DNA of 7,248 nucleotides from UBA1425 sp051881715. Lineage in GTDB: Bacteria; Bacillota; Clostridia; Oscillospirales; Acutalibacteraceae. Each line of letters opens with the position of its first letter. Position 1 is the stretch's first letter. This document shows, one piece after another, positions 1 through 6,530 of this stretch. The stretch spans positions 1-7,248 of the forward strand of contig JBJEQK010000166.1 of the NCBI GenBank assembly GCA_051881715.1. The letters are read 5' to 3'. A program made the position numbers and the translations under genes. Below the pieces are notes generated by a model. That model worked only from the letters and a program-made list of their open reading frames with translations, was not told the origin of the DNA and ran no database searches.

Positions 1-90
1 AGTCCGGTGGACTGTTTTGGCGTGGGGAACCCTCGCCGGGGGTTCCCCGGTGACCTGCACAAATTCCACATTTTCCGTGAGGAGAGTTAA
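1..90. repeat. Hairpin-rich intergenic stretch, possible interspersed repeat
   Basis: This stretch holds no recognisable gene. It contains two inverted repeats: AGTCC/GGACT at 1-5 and 9-13 (3-base loop), and a perfect 9-bp stem GGGGAACCC/GGGTTCCCC at 24-32 and 40-48 (7-base loop). Neither is followed by a T-run on either strand, so they do not look like simple terminators. Plus-strand frame 1 is open from the window edge to a TAA at 88-90 (29 codons, beginning SPVDCFGVGNPRRG). It could be the tail of a plus-strand gene starting outside the window, but the residues do not resemble a conserved protein end. Compact GC-rich paired hairpins like these are typical of small interspersed repeats in Clostridia; calling this one is inference. 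Confidence 0.35.
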
Positions 91-122
91 AACGACCGCA
101 CTGCCGAAGCAGTGCGGTCGTT
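91..122 (-). terminator. Rho-independent terminator of fucO
   Basis: A perfect 14-bp inverted repeat, AACGACCGCACTGC and its complement, flanks a 4-base loop. Read on the minus strand the loop is TTCG, a very stable tetraloop, and the stem runs into TTTT (complement of 89-92). It lies 14 bases beyond the fucO stop codon. In the plus direction the downstream sequence is TTGTTGTTTG, so weak termination of transcripts from the left is also possible. Confidence 0.93.
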
Positions 123-136
123 GTTGTTTGTGCTGT

Positions 137-1285
137 TTACATCAGGCTGCGGTAGAGGGCGGCGATGTCTTCCACGCTGGTGTCCTTGGGGTTGCCGGGG
201 CGGCAGGCATCCGCATAGGCGGACTTGGACAGGAACTGCACGTCCTCTTCCTTGGCGATCTCCTTGAGGTCGGCGGGGATGCCGACGTCGAGGCTCAGCT
301 GTTTGACGGCGTCACAGGCGGCCTTGCGGTACTCCGCCTGACTCATGCCGTCCACGCCTTCCACGCCCATGGCTCGAGCGATCTCCCGGTACTTTTCGCC
401 GGTGCAATCTGCATTGTATTCCATCACGGTGGGCAGGAGAATGGCGTTGGCAACGCCGTGGGGCGTGTCATACACAGCGCCCAGGGAGTGCGCCATGGAA
501 TGTACGATACCGAGACCCACATTGGAGAAGCCCATGCCGGCAACGTACTGCGCCAGAGCCATGCCCTCACGACCCTCGTCGGTATTGGCAACGGCGCCGC
601 GCAGGTGCTTGGAGATCAGGCGGATCGCCTCCAGATGGAACATATCGGTCATCTGCCATGCGCCCTTGGTGATGTAGCCCTCGATGGCATGGGTCAGAGC
701 ATCCATACCCGTTGCGGCCGTCAGACCTTTAGGCATACTGGCCATCATGTCAGGATCGACCACGGCGATCTCGGGGATGTCGTTGGTGTCCACGCAGACA
801 AACTTGCGCTTCTTTTCCACGTCGGTGATGACGTAGTTGATGGTCACCTCTGCCGCCGTGCCGGCTGTGGTAGGCACAGCGATGGTAAAGGTGGCGTGAT
901 TCTTCGTGGGCGCAACGCCCTCCAGACTGCGCACATCCGCAAACTCGGGATTCTCCGCAATGATGCCCACGGCCTTGGCGGTATCCATGGAGGAACCACC
1001 GCCGATGGCGATGATGCTGTCTGCGCCGCTGGCCTTGAACGCCGCAACGCCGCTCTGCACGTTTTCAATGGTGGGGTTGGGCTTGATTTCGGAGAAAACG
1101 GTGTATGCAATATTTGCTGCATCCAAAATGTCCGTGACCTTCTTGGTGACGCCGAAACGGATCAAGTCGGGGTCGGAGCAGACAAATGCTTTGGTGCAGC
1201 CTTTGCCGGCAAGGATTCCGGGGATCTCTGCGATCGCACCCTTGCCGTGGTAGGAAATTGTGTTGAGAACGATACGGTTTGCCAT
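137..1285 (-). CDS. fucO: Lactaldehyde reductase, iron-dependent (1,2-propanediol oxidoreductase)
   Basis: This 382-residue group III iron-dependent alcohol dehydrogenase is expected to reduce L-lactaldehyde to L-1,2-propanediol with NADH in the cytoplasm, the fermentative end step of L-fucose and L-rhamnose breakdown. It is nearly collinear with E. coli FucO as I remember it, sharing stretches such as PTTAGTAAEVTINYVITD, HAIEGYIT and QYVAGMGFSNVGLG. The nucleotide-binding GGGS is at residues 95-98. The four metal ligands are Asp195, His199, His262 and His276, one position before the E. coli numbering. Asp38 matches the residue that sets NAD preference in E. coli. Length is that of the family. 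The start follows AGGGAGGTAA (1291-1300), 8 bases from its GGAGG core to the ATG. It has its own promoter and terminator. Other family members reduce butyraldehyde or 3-hydroxypropionaldehyde, but the match to FucO is much closer. Confidence 0.95.
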   Translation of the reverse strand: MANRIVLNTISYHGKGAIAEIPGILAGKGCTKAFVCSDPDLIRFGVTKKVTDILDAANIAYTVFSEIKPNPTIENVQSGVAAFKASGADSIIAIGGGSSMDTAKAVGIIAENPEFADVRSLEGVAPTKNHATFTIAVPTTAGTAAEVTINYVITDVEKKRKFVCVDTNDIPEIAVVDPDMMASMPKGLTAATGMDALTHAIEGYITKGAWQMTDMFHLEAIRLISKHLRGAVANTDEGREGMALAQYVAGMGFSNVGLGIVHSMAHSLGAVYDTPHGVANAILLPTVMEYNADCTGEKYREIARAMGVEGVDGMSQAEYRKAACDAVKQLSLDVGIPADLKEIAKEEDVQFLSKSAYADACRPGNPKDTSVEDIAALYRSLM

Positions 1286-1315
1286 GGTGATTACCTCCCT
1301 TTATTTTATGGATTC

Positions 1316-1344
1316 ATTATCGCATTATTGCCGAAAAAAGTCAA
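1316..1344 (-). promoter_or_regulatory. SigA-type promoter of fucO
   Basis: On the minus strand, TTGACT (1344-1339) is separated by exactly 17 bases from GATAAT (1321-1316). Each hexamer differs from the consensus at one position. Transcription would begin near 1309, leaving a leader of about 23 bases with the ribosome binding site AGGGAGGTAA. This allows fucO to be expressed independently of the hydrolase gene upstream. Confidence 0.8.
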
Positions 1345-1368
1345 TTCATTTCACCGTATTTTTTCGGC
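1330..1368. repeat. 10-bp perfect inverted repeat over the fucO promoter, candidate operator
   Basis: GCCGAAAAAA (1330-1339) and TTTTTTCGGC (1359-1368) are exact complements separated by 19 bases. The left arm lies in the -10/-35 spacer and touches the -35 hexamer; the right arm lies just upstream of it. A repressor bound here would block RNA polymerase, so an operator is plausible. Alternatively it is a weak terminator or processing hairpin for the hydrolase mRNA, whose stop codon is 33 bases upstream, but no T-run follows the stem on the minus strand. No known operator consensus was recognised. Confidence 0.5.
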
Positions 1369-1400
1369 TTTTTCACAGTCGGTTCATATTCTGCCGCCCG

Positions 1401-4400
1401 TCAATTTTCCGTGATGAGGGGCGTTGTCAGGATGCCTTCCTCGCAGATGCGGTATTCCTCCGTCCATTCGTCGTCCTCGGTTCTCCATGCGCCGGGGCCG
1501 ATCCATTTCTCGTTCAGATCCGCCAGATGCACGGGGCCGAAGCCGTTGCGGCGGTGACCGTAGAGCGTGAGGTCAATGGTGTGTTCTCCTTTGGCGGGGG
1601 TGCCGAGGGAACAGTGGTAGGGCGGGTAAATCAGCGCTTTCTCCTCGCCGCCGTCCAGACGGACACCCATCAAAGTGCCCCGGTAATGGGGCGCCTTCAG
1701 CGTCACTTCGCCGCCGTTCGTCTCAACAGGCAGATGATAGGTCACGTTGCCGCCGTAGAAGGGCAGTCCCTGCTCGGTGATGCTGCCGAACGCCAGCTTC
1801 TGCGCCTTTTCCACGACAGTACAAAGTCTGCCCGTCACCCGCACGCCGAAATCACCCAGCAGATACGCCCACTCCACATTGGTGCGCTTGCCGAAAGGAA
1901 TATCCACGGTGAGGATATTCTCCCCCTTATGCAGTGCCGGCAGTGCCACGGTGTCGATGGACTTGTCCACATACCAGCCGGTGACTGTATTCGGCACCGC
2001 TTCGCCGTTGAAGGTGATTTGCAGTGTTTCGGCGTCCTCGATGGCCAGCGATACGCCGGCGCAGTCGATGTCGCTGTGAATCGTATAGCGCAGATGCAGG
2101 GTATGCACCGCAGGCTCCTTCGGCACGACCCACGGCTGTACCGCATTCTCTTTCCGGGTCGGCCAGCCGATGGAGCGGCGGCAGGCGTTATCCAGACGCA
2201 AAATCTCCGTTTCTTCGCTCCACGGCGCATCGTCCAGCGCAAATTCCGCCTTGTCCAAAAGCAGGGCGTTCGGCTCGGAAAGCGTGTAGGGCACCAGCGT
2301 CGGGATCTCCATATTCTTCCCTGTGGGGCAGACTTCCGTAAACGGCACTGTGCAGCTGTCCCCTGCCTTGCCCGGCTCCAAACGCAGCAACAGGCTGTCG
2401 TAGTCGAACATACGGGCAAGGACAACGGTGCTCTCGCCGTCTGTCTGATAGGAGATTTTTTCCGTCTCCCCCGTCAGGGTATTGTATACCGTGGGGTTCC
2501 AACAGCCCCGGATGCGGATATGCACATCGTCGTACCGGGAAAGGTCCTTGTTGTACGGCTCTTCGCCGTGGGCGATGAACAGCCACAAGCCATCCCCGTC
2601 CCGGCGCAGCTGATGCAGCAGATTTTTCGTCAGGCTGCCCTTTTGGCTGCGCAGCTCCACCAGCCTTGCACACTCCACCGCACGCAGAACATCACTGCGG
2701 CTGATGGAAGCGTGTTCACTAATGGCGTACAGCGCCTTGCCCCGCTCGGAGGGTACGGCGTTTTCCAGTGAGGGTGCACTGCCCACAAACACAAGCTTGC
2801 CGCCGGCTTTGCGGAACGCTTCCAGTCTTTCCAGCGTGGTGGAGCGCAGGGTCTCGCAGTTCGGGACAAGGATGACGTCATACGCCATCTCGCCCACCTG
2901 CAGCGGCGCTCCGCCTGCGGCACACTGCTCGGGAAGCAGGGACTCGCTGATATAGTCAAAATCCACACTGCCGAACAACAGCCACTTGGTCACGTTGTGG
3001 AAGATCTCGTCCATCTCATCCCGCACCAGCGCCGTCTGCTCCGCAGGACCCCAGTGCAGCCAATAGCTTTCCACCGGGTGGATCATACCCACCTTGACCA
3101 CGGGCTTTCCCCGGGTCATTGCCGTATTCACACGGGAAAAATGATCCTCGATGCAACCGTATTTCTGCCACCACGGGGACTGATAGTTAATGGATGCGGG
3201 ATAGTCCCGCTTGGCTTCGCCCGCCATGGAGACCCAGGACAGATGCGGCACCCGCACCGTCACGCCCAGAGCCGCCTGCCAGTCACCGTGCAGTTTATGT
3301 CCACGGAAGTCGAAATCCCAATTCGTCACGCCGTACAACTCGCTGAGCATTCCCTCGCATCCGAACTGATGTACGGCGGACTGGGTCTGCTTGGCGGTGG
3401 AATACTCAAATCGGGCGCAGAGCATATCTATGCCCGGCAGATCAAAGCCCCGGTACGCACGCATCGCTTCGCCCAGCGCCGCCGTCTGGCTGTACAGGCT
3501 GTCCTCCTCCATCATGTGACCGGTCAGCTTGATGTTATGCTCCCGGCACCACTTGCCGCAGTTGTCCGCAAAAGCCTCGGTGAAGCGGGTGCAGACATGG
3601 TCGTGGTAATGGTAGCGAATCAAGGAACGGCGATCCTCCGGCAGATCCCAAAACAGCTCCGGCAGTCCCGCCACCAGATCCTCACCGTAGACCTTGTGGA
3701 AGGTCTCCGGCAGATCCTCCGTCCACGGCAGTAGGACGTCCGCCTTTTCCGCCGCATATTGGAGCGTGCCCTTGCGCCAAAACTGGGGCTCATCGGTAAA
3801 AATGGCAGGCACCGTTTTGTCGAAAGCGTCGGCAATGGTGCCGTTGTACCGCTCATAGGTGACCTCGATGAAGCGATCCATCGCCTTCTTGTCGAGGGTG
3901 TTGATATAGCTTTGGTTGTTGTACCAGCCGCAGGGCTCCTCGGTCTCCACATAGGCGTACCACTTCTCGCCCTGCGCCGCATCCGCTTCGCCGATCTGCT
4001 TGTAGGATGCAAGGAATCCCTTGCTGTCCAGCGTCACGTCGAAGCAGGCGATCAGTCTTCCGCTGCCCCTGCCGCCGTTTTCCACGGTGGTGCGCTCCTC
4101 ATCCGCATAGGGAAAGGGCGTAAAGCGCAGATAGCGCATCCGATACTGCACATCCTTGGTGACGATACCGCCTGCGGCACCCGACGGCCAGCGATCCTCG
4201 TCGTACAGCCATGCGAGCATCTTGTCCCGCTCCGCCTTGTCCACGCAGGCACGGATCAGGCTCATGTATTCGTCGCTCAGGTACGGCGTGTCCATGCCCG
4301 TGCGCACATGCATATGGAATCCGCCGAAGCCCATCTCCCGCAGGACGTCGATCTGCCACTCCAATTCCTCCTGCTCCAGCTTGCAGTTCCATGCCCAAAA

Positions 4401-4481
4401 GGGCGTACCCCTGTATTCGCAGGTCGGATTTCTGAACAGTTCCATGTCCAGCGCTTTGGCGTTGTTTTTCTTATATAGCAT
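1401..4481 (-). CDS. Large cytoplasmic glycoside hydrolase, GH106-like (putative alpha-L-rhamnosidase)
   Basis: This 1026-residue protein probably removes a terminal sugar, perhaps L-rhamnose, from imported glycans or glycosides. Near the N-terminus it has the hallmark of this hydrolase group: PFWAWN (27-32), EMGFGGFHMHVRTGMDTPYL (49-68), then WLYDEDRWPSGAAGG (91-105), consistent with a TIM barrel over roughly residues 25-460. Carboxylates in FTDEP (228-232) and in GMLSELYG (377-384) are candidate catalytic residues by inspection only. Residues about 530-570 (YDVILVPN, then KAGGKLVFVGSAP) resemble the glutaminase-like domain that follows the barrel in related enzymes, and about 790-885 resemble a jelly-roll sugar-binding domain (ITFNGEAV, ENILTVDIPFG). 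There is no signal peptide. The start has AAGGAG 7 bases upstream. fucO downstream fits a deoxysugar substrate. Family membership is from remembered motifs; the substrate is inference. Confidence 0.82.
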   Translation of the reverse strand: MLYKKNNAKALDMELFRNPTCEYRGTPFWAWNCKLEQEELEWQIDVLREMGFGGFHMHVRTGMDTPYLSDEYMSLIRACVDKAERDKMLAWLYDEDRWPSGAAGGIVTKDVQYRMRYLRFTPFPYADEERTTVENGGRGSGRLIACFDVTLDSKGFLASYKQIGEADAAQGEKWYAYVETEEPCGWYNNQSYINTLDKKAMDRFIEVTYERYNGTIADAFDKTVPAIFTDEPQFWRKGTLQYAAEKADVLLPWTEDLPETFHKVYGEDLVAGLPELFWDLPEDRRSLIRYHYHDHVCTRFTEAFADNCGKWCREHNIKLTGHMMEEDSLYSQTAALGEAMRAYRGFDLPGIDMLCARFEYSTAKQTQSAVHQFGCEGMLSELYGVTNWDFDFRGHKLHGDWQAALGVTVRVPHLSWVSMAGEAKRDYPASINYQSPWWQKYGCIEDHFSRVNTAMTRGKPVVKVGMIHPVESYWLHWGPAEQTALVRDEMDEIFHNVTKWLLFGSVDFDYISESLLPEQCAAGGAPLQVGEMAYDVILVPNCETLRSTTLERLEAFRKAGGKLVFVGSAPSLENAVPSERGKALYAISEHASISRSDVLRAVECARLVELRSQKGSLTKNLLHQLRRDGDGLWLFIAHGEEPYNKDLSRYDDVHIRIRGCWNPTVYNTLTGETEKISYQTDGESTVVLARMFDYDSLLLRLEPGKAGDSCTVPFTEVCPTGKNMEIPTLVPYTLSEPNALLLDKAEFALDDAPWSEETEILRLDNACRRSIGWPTRKENAVQPWVVPKEPAVHTLHLRYTIHSDIDCAGVSLAIEDAETLQITFNGEAVPNTVTGWYVDKSIDTVALPALHKGENILTVDIPFGKRTNVEWAYLLGDFGVRVTGRLCTVVEKAQKLAFGSITEQGLPFYGGNVTYHLPVETNGGEVTLKAPHYRGTLMGVRLDGGEEKALIYPPYHCSLGTPAKGEHTIDLTLYGHRRNGFGPVHLADLNEKWIGPGAWRTEDDEWTEEYRICEEGILTTPLITEN

Positions 4482-4486
4482 ACATT

Positions 4487-4494
4487 CTCTCCTT
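4487..4494 (-). promoter_or_regulatory. Ribosome binding site deciding the hydrolase start
   Basis: AAGGAGAG on the minus strand ends 5 bases before the ATG at 4481, with its AAGGAG core 7 bases away. This supports 4481 rather than the next in-frame ATG, codon 13 (MELFRNP), which lacks such a site. Confidence 0.75.
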
Positions 4495-4513
4495 TTCCTT
4501 TTTGTTCTCTTTT

Positions 4514-4542
4514 AGAATGCACTATCCCGCACCGTTTGTCAA
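4514..4542 (-). promoter_or_regulatory. SigA-type promoter of the glycoside hydrolase gene
   Basis: A perfect TTGACA (4542-4537) is followed after 17 bases by CATTCT (4519-4514), a weak -10 matching three of six consensus bases. A strong -35 with a weak -10 is the usual layout of activator-dependent or moderately expressed genes. The leader would be about 25 bases. No hairpin terminator is visible between the DUF389 stop (4567) and this promoter, so readthrough from DUF389 is possible too. Confidence 0.65.
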
Positions 4543-4566
4543 TGCTTTTTTAATGTATAAGGCAAA

Positions 4567-5919
4567 TCACACATTCAAATACAGCCTCACCTGCTCCAGA
4601 CCGCTCTCTGAGCGAAGCCAGTTTTCAATGACCTGTATCTCCGCTTCGGTCAGCGTCCGTTTGGTGTCGGCGGCAAGGACGATGTATTCGCCGCCGGCAT
4701 CGGCTGTGATCCCGCAGCTGCAGTTTGTCAGCTCCGTAAAAATCTGCTCCGCTTTTTGGGAAAGTGCATGGAAGTCCAGCTTCACAGCGGCGCTGTTTTC
4801 CAGAGCATCCAGCTTTTCCTGCTGTTCGGCAAGCTGAGAGCGCAATGTGGAGATGGTATTTTCCTGAAGGGCGATGGTAATTTTATCCGAGTTGTCCGCA
4901 TCGTCGCCGGAGATGGAATTTTGGGTGATGCGCAGAGTGTATCCCTCCAGACCGTAGGACGGCAGTGCCTGTTCCAGCCGCCGGATCACTTCCTGTGAAA
5001 CAGGTTGTCCGACTAAGGACGCATTGATCTGCTTGTTCTGGGTGTCCGTACTGCTCTGCACCAGCTGCGTATTTTCAAAAACAAATTCATTCGACAAATA
5101 GTTTTGTATGTTCTTTTCCATTACGGAGCTGTAAACGGTATATGCACCGACAAACAGACTCGGTATCACCACGATCAGTGTGATCACACCTACGATTCGG
5201 TTGATGCGCTTTTGCCGTTTTTGGCTCAGGCTCTTGTGGACAGGCACCCGCAAAATTGCAGTGACCGTTGCCGAGGACAGAGCGATAAACAAGGTGTTGA
5301 TCAAAAACAAATAGAATGCGCCCAGAATGAACCGCAGCTGCAGCGTGGCAATGCCGTAGCCCGCCGTACAGAGTGGCGGCATCAGCGCAGTTGCGATCGC
5401 CACACCGGGAATCACATTCCCCTTTTTTTGCCGTGTGTTGCCGATCATGCCCGCAATACCGCCGAACAGGGCGATCATGACGTCCCAAATCGTCGGGCTT
5501 GTGCGGGCGATCATCTCGGCGGTGGGCTCGTCCAAAGGCGTGATGATAAAATACAGTGTCGAGGCCGCAAGACTGATGGCTACCTGTGTGCCGAACCGTC
5601 CGATCGCCTTTTTCAACATATCCAAGTCGCGCACGGCCAAAGAATAGCCCATCGTCAGGATCCCGCTCATCAGGGGTGAGATCAGCATGGCGCCGATAAT
5701 CACCGCCGTGGAATTCACGTTCAGCCCGATAGAGGCGATAAAGATCGCCATGATCAATATCCACATATTGGAACCGTTGATGACGGTGTTCTCCTCCATC
5801 ATTTTGTCGATTTCTTCATAGCACATCATGTCGCTGTGGATATCAAAAACGCGCTGAAAATACGCCTTTATATGCAGCCACAATCCCGCTTCCTTTTTTT
5901 CTTCCTTTTCCACAAACAT
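4567..5919 (-). CDS. DUF389 family integral membrane protein
   Basis: This 450-residue protein belongs to the uncharacterised DUF389 membrane family; its biochemical role is not known. A short cytoplasmic N-terminus (about 1-50) leads into six or seven membrane segments at roughly 52-67, 70-94, 110-127, 144-161, 168-192, 195-222 and 242-264. Family motifs visible are IASIGLNVNSTAVIIGAMLI (61-80) followed by SPLMSG, and PGVAIATALMPPLCTAGYGI (171-190). Residues about 265-450 form a soluble tail with a probable coiled coil at 350-378 (ISTLRSQLAEQQEKLDALEN), longer than in minimal family members. The ATG at 5919 directly follows an in-frame TGA. AGAGGTGA abuts this ATG with no spacing, whereas a GTG two codons on (Val3) would be 6 bases away, so the true start may be that GTG. 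A strong promoter lies upstream at 6001-6029. No link to the sugar genes is evident. Confidence 0.92.
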   Translation of the reverse strand: MFVEKEEKKEAGLWLHIKAYFQRVFDIHSDMMCYEEIDKMMEENTVINGSNMWILIMAIFIASIGLNVNSTAVIIGAMLISPLMSGILTMGYSLAVRDLDMLKKAIGRFGTQVAISLAASTLYFIITPLDEPTAEMIARTSPTIWDVMIALFGGIAGMIGNTRQKKGNVIPGVAIATALMPPLCTAGYGIATLQLRFILGAFYLFLINTLFIALSSATVTAILRVPVHKSLSQKRQKRINRIVGVITLIVVIPSLFVGAYTVYSSVMEKNIQNYLSNEFVFENTQLVQSSTDTQNKQINASLVGQPVSQEVIRRLEQALPSYGLEGYTLRITQNSISGDDADNSDKITIALQENTISTLRSQLAEQQEKLDALENSAAVKLDFHALSQKAEQIFTELTNCSCGITADAGGEYIVLAADTKRTLTEAEIQVIENWLRSESGLEQVRLYLNV

Positions 5920-5979
5920 TCACCTCTTGCACCTTCAAGGCGCCCTTCCCTATCCTTTGCGGCACACAGACCGTCTCGG

Positions 5980-6008
5980 TTGACAGACTGCCGTGCTCTT
6001 ATTATAAT
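5980..6008 (+). promoter_or_regulatory. Perfect-consensus SigA promoter pointing into a gene-free region
   Basis: TTGACA (5980-5985) is followed after exactly 17 bases by TATAAT (6003-6008): both hexamers and the spacing are ideal. Transcription would start near 6015 and run right, towards the hairpin at 6418-6465. No accepted plus-strand gene follows. The -10 overlaps the minus-strand -10 of the DUF389 promoter within ATTATAAT (6001-6008). Confidence 0.8.
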
Positions 6009-6029
6009 ATACACGTGTCGAATTTACAA
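6001..6029 (-). promoter_or_regulatory. SigA-type promoter of the DUF389 gene, overlapping a divergent promoter
   Basis: On the minus strand TTGTAA (6029-6024), 17 bases, then TATAAT (6006-6001). The spacer contains the perfect 8-bp palindrome ACACGTGT (6011-6018), a possible protein-binding site. Start of transcription would be near 5994, giving a leader of about 75 bases. In that leader CGGCAGTCT can pair with AGAC and, across an 8-base bulge, TGCCG (minus strand, within 5993-5960); no riboswitch class was recognised. Confidence 0.75.
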
Positions 6030-6417
6030 CATACTGAAGTTTTTTTGTTGGCGTGAAACCGAAAGATCCACATGGTTTGCCGAATTTTAAAGGAGGGCGC
6101 AGAACTGGGAAAGAACCTCTGAACATACTCTTGAATTGCAAACATTATCACGGATCACGCTGCGTAGTTCTCTACTTAAAGCGCCTGCACACTCTGAAGC
6201 TGGATTCTGTTCATCATTTGCAGTTACCGCCTTTTGCAGAAGCAGGCACGCCGCTTGTCATTGCATGGTGGAGAAGTCAGTACATTTGATGGTCATCATC
6301 TTTCCCGACACGGCGACTGCTACGGTATCAAAACCGGTACAGATTTTTCACGAAAAAAGTGAAGCGGAAATACAGAAGAACATCTCTCTGCCTACAAGCG
6401 GATGCGTTTAAGACTGA
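6009..6417 (+). ncRNA. Candidate non-coding transcript or gene remnant, unidentified
   Basis: This stretch lies between an ideal plus-strand promoter and a strong hairpin terminator, so a transcript of about 400-450 bases is expected. No frame holds a convincing protein. The longest open frames (6053-6289 and 6136-6411) lack ribosome binding sites and have no family resemblance; AAAGGAGG at 6089-6096 is not followed by ATG, GTG or TTG at a usable distance. Local pairing exists: GGC..AAACC/GGTTT-GCC at 6050-6081, GCCTGC/GCAGGC at 6183-6188 and 6242-6247, GATG/CATC at 6289-6301, TTCAC/GTGAA near 6347-6363. I could not match it to tmRNA, RNase P RNA, 6S RNA or SRP RNA. A third-frame segment at about 6203-6364 (HGGEVSTFDGHHLSRHGD, GIKTGT) looks somewhat protein-like, so a decayed gene is an alternative. 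Confidence 0.35.
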
Positions 6418-6465
6418 CAAGTAAAAGGCGACTGTTCGGAATATCCGGCAGCCGCCTTTTACTTG
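6418..6465. terminator. Bidirectional terminator hairpin
   Basis: A perfect 13-bp stem, CAAGTAAAAGGCG (6418-6430) with CGCCTTTTACTTG (6453-6465 region), encloses further pairing CTG/CAG and CGGA/TCCG around a 3-base ATA loop. A-tract and T-tract arms give a GC core followed by TTTTACTTG on both strands, as bidirectional terminators have. It would end the minus-strand DUF2207 operon, 65 bases past its last stop codon, and the putative plus-strand transcript from 6015. Confidence 0.82.
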
Positions 6466-6530
6466 CATAGATTAAAGTATACCTTTGGTGGACAACCACT
6501 GCGAATTGTCCGCGTTATATATGCTTTGAT
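6466..6530. other. 3' untranslated stretch of the small-membrane-protein operon
   Basis: There is no gene here. The only structure seen is a 6-bp inverted repeat GGACAA/TTGTCC (6490-6495 and 6506-6511, 10-base loop) with no T-run, between the last stop codon of the operon and the terminator. Confidence 0.4.

Noticed and set aside
17..1414. 465-codon plus-strand open frame antisense to fucO
   Set aside because: It lies opposite a gene with intact metal ligands and strong family identity. Its product is His/Gly-rich with no family resemblance, as expected of the antisense frame of a GC-rich gene, and it runs through the fucO terminator and promoter.
1260..2771. 503-codon plus-strand open frame opposite the hydrolase gene
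   Set aside because: It has no ribosome binding site, an Arg/Gln/His/Ala-rich composition, and lies over a conserved hydrolase. The open frames at 2997-3734 and 3759-4478 are rejected on the same grounds.
5087..5764. 225-codon minus-strand frame within the DUF389 gene, and the plus-strand frame 5104-5679
   Set aside because: Both overlap the membrane segments of a clear DUF389 protein and read as Asp/Arg/His-rich sequence without any family pattern.
5950..6141. 63-codon minus-strand frame upstream of DUF389
   Set aside because: It runs across both promoters, lacks a ribosome binding site and shows no conserved features.
6053..6411. Plus-strand open frames of 78 and 91 codons (6053-6289, 6136-6411) as genes
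   Set aside because: No ribosome binding site precedes either start, the two overlap heavily, and neither product has recognisable features.
6009..6465. Known housekeeping RNA (tmRNA, RNase P RNA, 6S, SRP) or a riboswitch
   Set aside because: The length suggested RNase P RNA or tmRNA, but I could not find the conserved RNase P core sequences, a tRNA-like end, or a recognisable aptamer.
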